DNA of 64,000 bases from Paraphysomonas bandaiensis (Eukaryota > Chrysophyceae), in the NCBI GenBank assembly GCA_965644295.1, contig CBFFRP010000291.1, positions 124,001 through 188,000 of the forward strand, read 5' to 3'. The translations under genes were made by a program, and so were the position numbers. Below are positions 10,574 through 21,701 of this stretch, in pieces. Each line of letters begins with the position of its first letter. Position 1 is the stretch's first letter. The notes beneath the pieces were generated by a model. That model saw only the letters and a list, made by a program, of their open reading frames with translations, did not search any database and was not told the origin of the DNA.

Positions 10574-12085
10574 CTAGTTATAGGCCACCATTGATATAGA
10601 CACCGGGAACGAATGAGAAGACATGTTCTCTTGAGAAAGCGCTGTATCTCTGCTAGATTTATTTCTCAATGGTTCCCTTTTCTCAAACTCTTGCGACACA
10701 AAATAAAAGTTTCGCAACTGCTGCTCCTCATCTTGTGGTACAGGTAATGCACAACTTTCTCCATTAGTAGTGCACACCATTTCCTCGTGCCGTTTAACAG
10801 CATCTTCATTGACATTTACTTTGTCAGGCACGAATGGTGGAGGTACTCTTTGCATCTCGATGAGGCACCAAGATAAGCTATTCTCTTCAAACCAGGGGTG
10901 GGTTTTCAGTGCCGCATAGTTTTCACCAGCCCCTAAACGCATCCACAAACGAAGATCAAGAAGCCCACTCAAGACTGACGCGCAAGACGCCGACACCTCA
11001 CCGATCGAACGACTCAGCCATGGAACTCGAACTTGGAGACGGGAAGAATTCAAGCTTCCCATACCTGAAGGAGGAGAAATGCCGTAGCTGTCCATATATT
11101 CAGAATTAATTGAGGGAGGACCACATAGAGGGTCCACTTCAACGTTTTCTCTAAATGTTGGATTAAAATTTGGTGGGTGGTCAGCATCTAAATGTGGAGA
11201 GCACGACCCATAACTAGGTGAACACGCACCATGGAATATCCCACCAGGAGAATGGGCACCCACTGTTGCACTCATTGGTGAAGTAGGGTGCAGATTAAGA
11301 GACTTCGTATTGATATCATATTCAGATAGGCGCTGTGAAGGGGGCTGAGTGACACTGGTGTGACCACCTTTAAGATAGGCTTCTTGTGCATATGCGATGA
11401 ACTCCAACGGACAATGCTTCTCAAACGGTCTACGCTGAAACAACAGCTCGTAAGTAGTTATTCCCAGGCTCCAAAAATCGGCCTCTACCCCATGCGCATG
11501 GTTCTTAATAAATACTTCTGGGGAAATATATTGACGGGTCCCACTAGCTAAATAACAGGATATGCCCCCTTCGTCATCATCAGTTGCTATATATGATATA
11601 CCGAAATCCGTCACCCGAGGAAATCCGTATTCATCAAGAATTATATTCTCTGGCTTTATGTCACGATGGATAATGCCACGTTTGTGCATGTGATGAAGGG
11701 CCTGTGCCACGCAAGCAACTATAAAAGCTACGGCTCGTTCCGATAAATAATTCTTCTCACGAAGGTGGTAACGTAAATCTCCTCCTGTACAAAGATCGAG
11801 TGCAAGAAAGCATTTCCGATAATCAGAGAAAGCAAAGTGAAGACTAGTAATATATGGATGTCTCCCAAGAGACATGAGTACATTAAGTTCATTGTTGGCC
11901 ACATTGAGATTGTTTTTCCATGCTGTATGATTGCGAGTTATCGATATTTCCTTCATTGCAACCCACTTTCCTGATTCAATATGCATAGCAGAAGAGACTT
12001 TCGAGAACCCTCCTACACCAAGTGTGATGGAATATATGAAACTATCTCTGTTAACCTCATGTGAAATGGATGCCGCACACCCCAT
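10574..12085 (-). CDS. STK32/YANK-like serine/threonine protein kinase, N-myristoylated
   Basis: Single-exon, 503 aa. It begins MGCAAS, giving Gly2 for myristoylation and Cys3 for likely palmitoylation, so membrane-attached; STK32 kinases also begin with a myristoylation signal. The kinase core has a Gly-rich loop GVGGFSKV (23-30), the ATP lysine VAMK (K45), the STK32-type TGGDLRYHL (100-108), the catalytic loop HRDIKPEN (140-147), and DFG at 160-162. SGTRQYISPE and DFWSLGITTYELL mark the activation segment end and helix F. About 125 Ser/Pro/His-rich residues then interrupt the C-lobe before LSGLLDL and KTHPWFEEN. The STK32-like tail VPPPFVPDKVNVNED follows. All catalytic residues are present, so it is predicted active. 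The substrate is unknown. STK32 is inferred from GGDLRYHL and the FVPDK tail; another AGC-like kinase is the alternative. Confidence 0.88.
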   Translation of the reverse strand: MGCAASISHEVNRDSFIYSITLGVGGFSKVSSAMHIESGKWVAMKEISITRNHTAWKNNLNVANNELNVLMSLGRHPYITSLHFAFSDYRKCFLALDLCTGGDLRYHLREKNYLSERAVAFIVACVAQALHHMHKRGIIHRDIKPENIILDEYGFPRVTDFGISYIATDDDEGGISCYLASGTRQYISPEVFIKNHAHGVEADFWSLGITTYELLFQRRPFEKHCPLEFIAYAQEAYLKGGHTSVTQPPSQRLSEYDINTKSLNLHPTSPMSATVGAHSPGGIFHGACSPSYGSCSPHLDADHPPNFNPTFRENVEVDPLCGPPSINSEYMDSYGISPPSGMGSLNSSRLQVRVPWLSRSIGEVSASCASVLSGLLDLRLWMRLGAGENYAALKTHPWFEENSLSWCLIEMQRVPPPFVPDKVNVNEDAVKRHEEMVCTTNGESCALPVPQDEEQQLRNFYFVSQEFEKREPLRNKSSRDTALSQENMSSHSFPVSISMVAYN

Positions 12086-12685
12086 GCTGTCAGGATTAAA
12101 TAATGCCGTCTATTGCATTGTAATCTCCTCATAATGATATCCTTATTGTTCATTTGATTTCTTGATACCATAGTCTCGTATATGTGGTCGATATACTTCA
12201 TATATTGGACCCTTAATGTGGACACTCAGGGCACCTCCATCGTATACTTATATGCCACAGTGGCTACGTGTGTGTATCATACAAGTGAGAAAGATATCAA
12301 CCAGCCTCAGTATAAAAATAGACTTATTATAACATAAAAATTCGATTTTTCTGATTTTGTTTTATAGAGAGTCTAAAAATCTCATAAAAATTAGGGTATT
12401 CTGCATTTGAGAAATTAGAAAGTTCGAATGTTCGATACTGGGAATAAAGTACACCTTGATGGAATGTATATGTATGTAGGCACCATACGTATAGACTGTA
12501 TAATGTTCGTGTTTTTTCCTCTGAGTATTCGTCTATATGTGGAAGAGTAGAGCAGCAGTGTGTGTGTATGTGTATGTATATACTCCATAGCAATAGCATG
12601 GATGTCTTGTAGTAATATCTAGCATCTGCATAGCTACAACTAAATCTCATATTCCAACTTAACTCAACAACTACTTCAATTACCA
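12086..12685. other. Divergent promoter region, kinase / PITH gene
   Basis: The kinase and PITH genes start at the two edges and point apart, so both promoters lie here. Sequence is AT-rich with TG/TA runs; no further gene seen. Confidence 0.5.
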
Positions 12686-13455
12686 ATGCCACCACATGGA
12701 CCAGGGATGTCAGGAGCCACTCACTCTCATGATCCTGGTAAGATATACATATCTATACGTGGAATCATGTGACTGCTATGGCAGAGTATCCTGATGATGA
12801 ATGGAATCTATATACTCAATTAGATCCAGAGAGTACAACTGCATTGAATTGTACTCAACCATCAGATGCACTTGGAATATTTAAGGTATACTCACTGTAT
12901 ACTGCCTCCTATGTATGGATATGTATGTATATACGTGTATGTATGTCAGTAGCTTATGCCTAATATATTGACCAGCCAAGTGCATTAAGACACGATCCAA
13001 ATCCTACTCTTTATAGCGATGCAGATGAAGAACTTATGGTCATTGCTAAATTCGTTTCCCCGGTGCATGTTCGCAAAATCTGTATTATAGGAGGCGGCTC
13101 GAGTGACTCCCAGCACCCGAATGTCGTTAAATGTTATGTGAATCGTGATGGAATAGACTTCACCGAAGTTCAGGAAATGAGACCAACCCAGGAATTCAAT
13201 CTGCCTATCAACACAGACGGTTCTGTTGAGCTCATACCAGCAGTACATCCTTTCAGTAACATTATGTCTCTTGCATTCTTCTTTCCCTCCAATCACGGCG
13301 ATGACTGTACGGCTGTACAGTACATAGGCCTGCAGGGGGAACATACTCACTACAGAAGGGAAGCGGTGAACACAACCTACGAGGTGTTGTGTACTGGAGA
13401 AGACGTTCAGCAGCCCACAAATCCTCTTGCAGGAAAATCAGACCACCTCCATTGA
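12686..13455 (+). CDS. PITH domain-containing protein (PITHD1-like)
   Basis: Three exons, 12686-12737, 12785-12885 and 12976-13455, give 210 aa, the usual PITHD1 length. The His-rich start MPPHGPGMSGATHSHDPG resembles the MSHGHSH start of animal PITHD1. The PITH beta-sandwich follows: WNLYTQLDPESTTALNC, the diagnostic DADEELMVIAKF, VRKICIIGGGSSDSQHPN, and VQYIGLQGEHTHYRREAV near the end. The PITH domain is named for its presence with thioredoxin-like proteins and binds the proteasome in TXNL1; here it is alone, with no thioredoxin domain. Likely cytosolic. The precise role of stand-alone PITH proteins in protists is not established. Both introns keep the frame and end in ag. Confidence 0.93.
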
Positions 13456-14026
13456 TGATGTATTACATAGAATTTTGCTTCATTGTTTTGGAAATTTAAT
13501 GGAAAAGTAATATTCATATCTTATGTTGAAATAAAAGAGTTGCCATCTACTTACCTTTTTCCATAACCCATAACAGAATTTTAACAAGTATAATAAAGTT
13601 CTACATCTCAATTATCAATAAATATAGATTTGTAGAAGTGAGATTAGAGTGGTGCTCCTCTCATGTTACACACACTATATACTATATAAAGTAGGAGCGT
13701 ACGGCAGTTAATTGCTACTCATACATTTTTCATTTACTATGTGATTTCTAAGTCATCATGCTGGTATTGAAAGTACTAATCTACTCCAGAAAAATATTTA
13801 GTATATTTTGCTGTAGTTCTCACACCTATCCTAAGTCAAGCTATGTAACAATACCACCTTATTCTCTGCAATTAACCATATCTATATCAAGGAAAACGTT
13901 CACATAATAGATAATCGATACTACTATTAAATATTTAGCGAATAGAAATTTCCCAAGACTTCAAAGAAAAGTGTCTATTCACATTCTTAAGCGATAGCAG
14001 ACGTCATTTTATTCGGTCTATATAAA
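13456..14026. other. Intergenic between convergent genes
   Basis: AT-rich 3' flanks of the PITH and lectin genes. An attaaa-type polyadenylation context cannot be assigned with certainty. No gene seen. Confidence 0.5.
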
Positions 14027-15519
14027 TTAAACAGAACCATTCTGACTAACTGCGGTATACGGCGACCGCATTTGTAGCTGGATTTCCATAGTCTCTTCTG
14101 GTGAACTGCCATCATCATATCCCCCCCGAATGGGTGACAAAGCTGTCATTTCTCTACTCACCAATGCGTGAGTAGATGCAGCTGGATCTTCCTCATCGTC
14201 TCCAAATGCACGGGAAAACCTATTCACTTTGCCGCTGAAGAATGGACATCTGACCCAATCAGTAGTCGGGCGTTTCTCTCGAATGACGCAGAAGTAAAAT
14301 AACATGGCGCCCACGAATAGGCAAAGGGGTATGAACAAACTCAAAAGAACCGTTCTAGCTGTGGTGCTAGACGACGTATCCTCAGATTTGGTGTATGTGA
14401 CAGCCTTTGACTGGCATACATACTGGTGCTCCTCCTCACAGGGAGTATTCACCCACAGTCCCTCAGATGTAAGGGATACACAATGCTCTAATCCGGTGGG
14501 ATACATCGGATACCCTTCCACCCAGGGTGCATATGACGAAACCTCCTCTTCGGAATGAATCCACCTAAATTCACCATCCTTGTCTTCTCTTAAACCAATA
14601 AACAAACCACTTTCTGAATCCCAAGAGAGGTCATCGTACGTGGCCAGCCAGTCAACAAGGCTAGACGTCAGCTCAACCGAAACTGGAGTGGCTAGCCAGC
14701 CCCCGTCGGATGCGCAGGATGAATTTGCCGCTTCCCAAGTCATTGGAACATTGCCAAGTGAATAACATCCCCCCTGTGCCCAATAAAACCCACGGGTACA
14801 CAGAGGAGTTGGCGCAGGAGTAGGTTGGTGTGTGTAATGGAATTGGGATGGCCTTGGGGTTGGGTATGGTGTTGGGCGTATGGTTGGAATAGCTGAGACA
14901 GGATCTGTCTCACATATATAACGGAGCTGTGTGTCACAGTAGTAGTTGTACCACCCCCCTTTCTTGTTGGTCATCAACACACAGTTGTCTGTTCCAGTTA
15001 TTACAGACGGGGCCCCTTCTACCCAGTTGGTGTACTCAGAGCCACGAGCGGGTGCATACATCCACCTATACAACATCAAAAAAATACAAAGTACAATAAC
15101 CGCTACTTACTCAAATACGTAATCAGACAGATCATAGCGATAAAGTCCGATGTATGGGCCATCGAACCAGGCATCCCATACATAGTACTCGCTCACCCAT
15201 TCATACAGACTATCACTCTCAGACTGAGTTTCTATGGCCACCAACCACCCATTCAAAGCGTGACAGGATCTATTGGCAGAATACCTGCACAAAAAAGTAA
15301 ACATATGAAAGAAAGGAAGATATATCCATACATGAGTGCCACATCATCACTTAAGTAGTAACACGAGTCCCCTACAGAAGTATAGGGCGATGGGCAGAAT
15401 AAACTATCGGTACTATCAGCTGAATCCTGAGAGTCTATAAGCAAGGTGGTATCTTGGTCCACGCTGATAGATGAGACACCGACTAGGCAGCCCAGGAATA
15501 TATATATAACAGAGTGCAT
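14027..15519 (-). CDS. Type I membrane receptor with two C-type lectin domains
   Basis: Exons 15519-15332, 15284-15111 and 15065-14027 give 466 aa. A signal peptide (MHSVIYIFLGCLVGVSS) leads into CTLD1: GDSCYYLS, CHALNGWLVAIET, YIGLYRYD, WVEGAPS, DNCVLM, LRYICETD. A Pro/Thr-rich linker (TPYPTPRPS...TPAPTPLC) connects to CTLD2: GCYSLGNVPMTWEAANSSC, GLFIGLREDKDGEFRWI, WVEGYP, LEHCVSLTSEGLW, YVCQS. One transmembrane helix (TVLLSLFIPLCLFVGAMLFYF) precedes an intracellular tail of about 80 residues. The cysteine pairs of both domains are present. The calcium/sugar tripeptides EPN or QPD are not obvious, so sugar binding is uncertain. Likely cell-surface recognition or adhesion. The tail carries YTAVSQNGSV at its end and no recognised signalling motif. 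Confidence 0.9.
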
Positions 15520-16123
15520 GGATTAATAAATGAACACAAATCAAACACTACTCTCTCTCTCTATATATATATGTATATATGTTACTTTGATTGGAGCATA
15601 TACAATTTGAACGTATAAAGCAATAATGATATATTGGCCAGGAAGGATATCGCTGTTGTCTTGTCGAGTATGATGTTAATGGAATGAATGAACTTCTCCA
15701 ATACAAGCAACCATGTCTATATATACATACCACTCCATATATATATACATACACAGCAGTGCCGAGATATGAATACCCGGGCCAAAGTATACCCCCCTAT
15801 ATTGAACCGTAATGTATGAGGTTTTCAAATACTTTATGTTTTTTTTATATAAAACCATGATTTTAAGATATATTTTGGAGTATTTTTACATTTACAATAT
15901 CTGCTACTGTGTACTTCTATGTATACCGTATAGCTTATACGTGTGTTGTAGGTTGTAGGTATACATCTGTATACAGATACTGTATATAGGCAAGATAGTG
16001 GCTGTATGGTACAGTGCAGTGTATGATATGAGCGAGTAGTTGCTGGTACATGTATGTATGTATCATGATTATATCACAGTCACACCCCACTTGCTCACCC
16101 CCCCGTCTGACATACTCACTAAT
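15520..16123. other. Divergent intergenic region with TA/GT microsatellites
   Basis: Promoter region of the lectin gene (left) and the AIR9-like gene (right). It contains (ta)n tracts near 15570-15585 and 15735-15750. No gene or dispersed repeat recognised. Confidence 0.5.
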
Positions 16124-17146
16124 ATGGGTCAGCGACTCTGTACGGGTCCAGGGAAGCAAAGATCAGCCTCTGATGGGTCAGATAGAGGGTGTCATCACGA
16201 TGACGGCACCTCTCAGTTGATTGTTACGCCTCCAGAAGTATCAGATAAGCAGCACGTGTTAGGGACAAGCCCCCCTCCTTCACCCTCCTCTAGTACACCT
16301 AATCAATCCCTTGATACACATCCTATTACAAGTGTTAATACGGATGATAGTATAAGTGATCAGAATACTGAAGAGGATTTAAGTGACTACACGGCGGTAT
16401 CTCCACCGCACATCACTCCTGCTGAGAAATGTATATTTTCAGAGAATGAAAACACAGTTCATGTCAAACTAATGCCCCATAAACATACGCTATTTTGTGA
16501 AAGAAAGGAACGCGTATGCACAGCTGTGGGTAAAGTACAAGAACGTGAAATGCTGAAAGTAAAAGGGCTAGATGAGGACGCCTCTATAGAAGGGTGCTAT
16601 TGGATACGTTCTGCGGTTGGAGACAGTAAGGCTGGTTACGAGTTTATTCCCGAGTCGGAAGGACTGGACAGATATACTCTGGCATCTGAAGATGCCGGTC
16701 GCTACATATCCTTCCAGCAGACTTATGTGCATCCAGAAAAAGGAGTATCAGTAGCACGCGCGGTGAACTCACTCGGCCCAGTGCTTCCTGGACCGCCTCG
16801 TTTATTAGACCTCAAGATAACGGGCAGTACTAGATGTGGAGGACGGGTCTTTGCTGAAGCAGAATATATAGGCGGTACGCAGGGCCCATCAGAGTATTGG
16901 TGGTTCAAAATCAGATCCGGGAAGCGGGTTCAGCTAGGAGAGCCGCGGGCAATAGATAGCAGCACAGGAGATTTGAACTTTAGAGACAATCCTGCATCGG
17001 ATGATCCCAGGGTATTGGAGATAGGTGAAAATGATGAGGGGTGTGTACTTAAGGTTAAGTGTCGACCTGTTCGCGAGGACGGGTATAAGGGAGAGGTTTT
17101 TACCTCGAAACCATCTGCTGTTATAACAGGGAAAGAAATAAGTTAG
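16124..17146 (+). CDS. Protein with tandem AIR9-type (A9/Ig-like) domains
   Basis: Single-exon, 340 aa from the ATG at 16124. An upstream in-frame ATG at 16040 exists, but the intervening codons are TG-rich and unlike protein. The chosen start gives MGQRLC, a possible myristoylation/palmitoylation signal. Residues about 5-110 are a disordered Ser/Thr/Pro and acidic region. Two repeats follow in the C-terminal half. The first has YWIRSAVG...YTLASEDAGRYISFQ; the second has GGRVFAEAEYIGGTQGPSEYWWFKIR and later EGCVLKVKCRPVREDGYKGEVFTS. The pattern 'W(F/I)R ... Y.L...D.G..L.. .C..V..DG..G' is that of the A9 domains of plant and protist AIR9 microtubule-associated proteins. The assignment rests on pattern memory. 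Function and location are not known. Confidence 0.6.
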   Translation: MGQRLCTGPGKQRSASDGSDRGCHHDDGTSQLIVTPPEVSDKQHVLGTSPPPSPSSSTPNQSLDTHPITSVNTDDSISDQNTEEDLSDYTAVSPPHITPAEKCIFSENENTVHVKLMPHKHTLFCERKERVCTAVGKVQEREMLKVKGLDEDASIEGCYWIRSAVGDSKAGYEFIPESEGLDRYTLASEDAGRYISFQQTYVHPEKGVSVARAVNSLGPVLPGPPRLLDLKITGSTRCGGRVFAEAEYIGGTQGPSEYWWFKIRSGKRVQLGEPRAIDSSTGDLNFRDNPASDDPRVLEIGENDEGCVLKVKCRPVREDGYKGEVFTSKPSAVITGKEIS

Positions 17147-18121
17147 CTTACGCAGTTCTTATGTCACTACCTCTCCAGGTCATTCGTGATGTTGCCTGCG
17201 TATTTTCTGTAGAGCAGGGTAACATTGCAACGCCGCGCTACTGCTTTTTGTGTTTTCTAGGTTGTGCTGTGGTATATGCTTGTTGGTATATATTTCTATT
17301 TCCCATATCTATGTCTAGTCAATTTCGTGTTGAGTGAGACTAATTAATTAATTGATTGCATCTCAGACGGCAACACTCAGTGGTTAGGGCATTTCGTGTT
17401 CGTTTTATAAACGAACTTCATAATTCGTTTCGCTCATGTTCATAGTGTTGTGGTACAATATATTGAAATAGCCCTGATATGAACTAGTTCAACCGCTTTT
17501 ATATTATTTTATAAAGTTTTCTGTCTCATAGTTTGTTCCTCAAGTACTGAAGAAAATCACCATATACATATATGTTCAGCTGTTCTGTTAGCTATAGATA
17601 CAATTTAGAATTTAGAACAGCCTAACGCTACCGTGTTAAGATTTTCAGTCTATGCTGAGATTATAATTAGAATCAATTATATCTCATATCATTCATCAAC
17701 TTCATGCTATCTCTACCCATTTCTCGTACGATCTTACTTCATCACTGTGACTTGTTCACCATATTTCGTTTCACTACATTATACTATATACTTATAGTCA
17801 TTTATACTGATAGTACGATTAACAACAACTGTATACTACTCATAACGGTTATAATTTAAATACCTTATAACTACAGCTTTTACTTGCTCTCATATAGCAG
17901 AACTCAACAGGGATATCTGATTTATCGTACTACAAAATATTTACTGTACTTTGCGCTGACATCATCTGAATTTTCTTTATTCTTAGATCCTTCCCTGCGC
18001 ATTTATAAATGAGTAGAAGGTTTCACATAGATATGTGTTACGTTCTAGTAATATTCCTACACTTTCTTGTTTCGGTCTTCAAGTAAACTACATATATTCT
18101 ATCTTATGAATACCCAACTAC
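17147..18121. other. Intergenic, AT-rich
   Basis: Unique AT-rich sequence. No ORF of credible composition, RNA gene or dispersed repeat is recognised. Confidence 0.5.
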
Positions 18122-18346
18122 TTGTTTTCGACTTCAACAAATGGAACTGTGACGCCTCAACGCTTGTGTTTTCGCTATGAAGCAAGGGAGATAAAGTTGT
18201 GGGGGTAGCTTCGGATGAGCACATGTTCGCCAATGATGATGGCGCGAAGCTACCCTGACATCTTTATCTTCCTGGCAAAAACACGAAAGTAGAGGCGTTG
18301 CAGTTCCATTTGCACAAGTCGAAAACTTACATTTACGACATTAGCG
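18122..18346. repeat. Long imperfect hairpin of about 220 bp
   Basis: The left arm from 18126 (ttttcgactt, aaatggaactg, acgcctc, gtgttttcg, gataaag, gggtagcttcg) is repeated as reverse complement in the right arm ending at about 18343 (cgaagctaccc, ctttatc, cgaaa/aaacac, gaggcgt, cagttccattt, aagtcgaaaa). Pairing runs about 90 bp with small bulges and a loop of about 30 bp around 18220-18245. If transcribed it would form a long stem with mismatches. It could be a MITE or a small-RNA precursor. Only one copy is seen in this window. Confidence 0.75.
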
Positions 18347-18941
18347 GGCATTAACAAGCTTTATCCCTGGCCTCAGTCGTCGGAACCGGGGCACTGACAA
18401 CTAAATTCTCTCTTCTTATGAAGTTTTCTACTGTCCTCATGTCAACCAATTCAAATTGAAGATTCAGTTTCCCTCTCGTCTTTGCTGTGGTTTAAAATGT
18501 TCCTGGCAGCATTTGTTGGAGCCCAGATTTCGGAACTTCCATTTGTCTTATCGTCTCTTGAGTAATGTCGACAACCAGCCATCAGCATCGTCAGCATTGC
18601 AACCATGTGGCCTTCCCATCTGCAGTACAATGTCTCCCGAAATGCTTGTATAGATTACAGCGACGTATAAGACCTATTCTAGTAGTAATTGGATCAGTTC
18701 ATTGGCTGCCTTGACCATCACCACATCGCAGAGTCTTATTTCACAGAGTGGTCAATACACACACGTGTGAATTCACTTGAAATCTTTGTGTCTGATATAT
18801 TTATTGAGAGGAGGCATTTGTTAGTGTTCAGGTGATTTTATATTGATATTGTGGGTAGAACAACACTGTGGAATGTTCCATACATACTGATCGTTAAGAT
18901 ACTGCAGTGGCTGTATGTTGATTGGGGGGGATGTGCCCGTA
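18347..18941. other. Intergenic, no gene recognised
   Basis: Contains a 65-codon open frame at 18456 without recognisable features. Otherwise unremarkable AT-rich DNA. Confidence 0.45.
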
Positions 18942-19092
18942 TATCGGCAGTCAGCATCTTATTATTCGGAAATAAATTGAAGCAAATATTCTCTATATTA
19001 CATCAATACAACTACGGCTGGAATACAGATAATTGTTGTCTCAATATTAGAGGCATATTTGAACAAAAATATACGAAGAATGACGATACGGC
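18942..19092 (+). repeat. MITE family C, copy 1 (about 150 bp)
   Basis: Core shared with 44443-44583 and 52984-53134: ttcggaaataaattgaa, aatacaactacggctgga, tacagataattgttgtctc, attagaggcata, aaaaatatac. Ends are short inverted repeats (atcggca...catc at the left, gatgccgat-type at the right in the other copies). No coding capacity. Consistent with a non-autonomous DNA transposon. Confidence 0.75.
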
Positions 19093-19458
19093 CGGCTGTG
19101 TACATATGGAGCCCACCACCCCCTATTTCCAACATAAAAATATCACATATTGTACATATAAAAACAGAAAAATGGGAAAACAAGGGTTTTGAGAGGGTGC
19201 CCCGATGCTGTTTTTGTATATAGCGGAGTACTGTACTGCTGTAGTGTATATACCGTATATGTATGTGTACATGCTCCCAGTATGACTATATGGTGATCTG
19301 CTGCTGGTGAGTATATGAACTGTTATGAGGGGGGTGTTAAAGCCGCACATTTCTACACACAGCATACATATACACACATTAGCATCAATATAACACTCAC
19401 AAGAGAACAAATAGTTTCATTATACCATACAGTTACTCTATCCAATTGCTCTGATTCA

Positions 19459-20805
19459 ATGTCGTGCATTAGAAAAGTTTCTCTTCGAACTAGCCTGCGT
19501 ATGCAAGCCGCTAGATACATGCAAACAGCCCCCACAGATAGTGCAGTGGGTGGAGGATATATGCAAACTGGCTGGCGCAAAAGAGCCTCTCAACCAAAAG
19601 TATTAGTAACTGGTGCTGCCGGACAAGTAGGCTTAGAGATTGTTCCATAGTAAGTGTGTGTTTTGTGTTGCTGTTATCGTATTATTTATTTATATTTCAG
19701 TTTAAGACAACATTTCGGTAATGAACATGTGATTGCTTCTGATGTCAGAAGCCCCCCTGCCGCAGTGCTTGATAATGGCCCTTTTCAATATATTGACGTA
19801 CTTGAGAGCACTCAGTTATCTCGTTTAATAGTGGAGGAAAATGTTGGTACTGTGGTTCACTTGGCAGCCATACTGAGCGCAACTGGTGAGAAGTACCCCG
19901 AATTAGCTCTCAAGATTAATAATGTGGGCACTCAAAATGTTCTGGAGATTGCTAGACACAACAAAATGAAAGTATTTTGCCCCTCTACGATTGCTGTATT
20001 CGGTCCATCAACCCCACGTGATAACACGCCTGTGGACTGTGTCATGCGTCCAACCACCATGTATGGCGTAACTAAGGTCTACGCTGAACTCCTTGGAGAG
20101 TACTATCATAGCAAGTACGGTGTTGACTACCGTTCTTTGCGTTATCCTGGCGTGATTGGTAGCGGTGCCCCTGGTGGAGGTAGGGTGTACCTGATTCGGT
20201 AGATAGCAGAGTGTTCTTTATGTAATTCCGTTATTCCAGGAACCACGGACTATGCTGTAGAAATCTATTATGAAGCCCTTCGTAATGGCTCGTATACATG
20301 CTTCTTGTCGGAGGACACTGCTCTACCTATGATGTACATGCCTGACCTTCTCAAGGGCACTCTTGGTATGTGGAGTACGATTTGCAAATATCATTAGAGT
20401 AGTTGAAAACAAGAAATACTATAATACCGCCGTAACAGTATATATTATTGATCAGGCATGATCACAGCGGATAATTCTCGCCTCACAAGAAGAGTTTATA
20501 ACCTCAGCTCTATGAGCTTCACTCCTGTGCAGCTGGCTGCCTCGATTCGTCGTCGTCTTCCCCATTTTAAAATGGTGTGCAAACCCGACTTCCGACAAGC
20601 CATTGCGGATACGTGGCCAAGGTATAAATAAGTCTATTAGTCATTATATGGCTAACAACTACACAACAGATCTCTCGACTCGTCTGAGTCCGAGAAGGAC
20701 TGGGACTGGAAGCCCGATTATGGTCTTGACAAAATGACTGATGAAATTCTGGAGCACCTGGTTAAAACAAACAAGGAGTTTCAAGGTGTAAAACTTGAAA
20801 ACTAA
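19459..20805 (+). CDS. TDH: L-threonine 3-dehydrogenase, mitochondrial (SDR family)
   Basis: Oxidises L-threonine to 2-amino-3-ketobutyrate with NAD+, the first step of threonine breakdown to glycine and acetyl-CoA. Five exons, 19459-19649, 19701-20179, 20240-20365, 20456-20621 and 20670-20805, give 365 aa, close to the animal enzyme. The N-terminus ([22 protein letters not shown]) is Arg/Ser-rich without acids, as expected for a mitochondrial presequence. The NAD-binding loop is VTGAAGQVG. Further family signatures are [26 protein letters not shown], the catalytic [16 protein letters not shown] (Tyr-x3-Lys), RYPGVIG, the conserved [32 protein letters not shown] and RQAIADTWP. These match the extended-SDR TDH family closely. 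An in-frame ATG at 19315 lies further upstream, but the ATG at 19459 begins the presequence-like part. Confidence 0.95.
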
Positions 20806-21162
20806 GCACTAGAAACAACGCTATAGATATTAGGAAGTTGTTCAATATTCAACAGCTTATGATAGCTTATGATGGTCAACTTTCTGTATCATTACATTAT
20901 GATAATTGCCCCAATCCGAGGACTTACCTAGAATAGTTCTAGTGGGTCGGTAGCGAGTGCCATTTAAAAATCTTAGTTACATCATCATGCATGTATCATA
21001 TGCTATTTCGCATTTTATATTCGGGGTAAGTCAGTCCATTACGAGCTCCCCAAACAGCTAACACGACACATACCCATCAACAATTCCTTGTTGTCTTCTA
21101 CCCTACTGTGTGTTATGTAAGTAGCGTGTGTACCACTTCTTGACTGGTGTACCCTGTACCAC
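20806..21162. other. Intergenic between convergent genes
   Basis: Between the TDH stop and the small palindromic element. No gene seen. Confidence 0.5.
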
Positions 21163-21251
21163 CCCGGGGCCTGGTAACCATTATTGGCCCTTTAATGGTA
21201 GTACAGTTCCCGGCAATTATAATGACATTACCATTAGGTTACCAGGCCCTG
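21163..21251. repeat. Small palindromic (MITE-like) element, about 88 bp
   Basis: Terminal inverted repeats gGGCCTGGTAACC at 21164-21178 and GGTTACCAGGCCC at 21237-21250, with inner pairing aatggta/taccatt and a short loop. It lies between convergent genes and could be a MITE remnant or a transcript hairpin. The 450 bp from here to the helicase stop are otherwise featureless. Confidence 0.65.
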
Positions 21252-21701
21252 CTGTACTCTACATCCCTTGTTAGTAGCAGTACAAGAATTCAAATTACAA
21301 CGGCAATTCATAATATTGTGTATACATCACAACTGATAATTTCAATTTTAATAAAGCCTCGTATTAATCTTCCAGATAAAAATATAGTGGATTGCAATTA
21401 CTTATTGTTGCTTGCTACAACATTCGATTAATCTATGGACTATTGGTCATTTTCACACATTAGGATTATTGTTAAGAGAAGTGTATTGTTTATTGTAATC
21501 ACACATATAGACTTTTTTATTATATCGCACACACAATTGTGTATCGTCATGTAAAACATGTCAACAACATGATAATATATGTCATTCAAGTCAACCACTG
21601 CTCAACTTCCTTATCTTGAATCGCCATGATACAATACTTCATATCTTTGACTATGTATTCTACAGTACTACCTTAGAGAAACATACGTATTCCAACATAA
21701 T

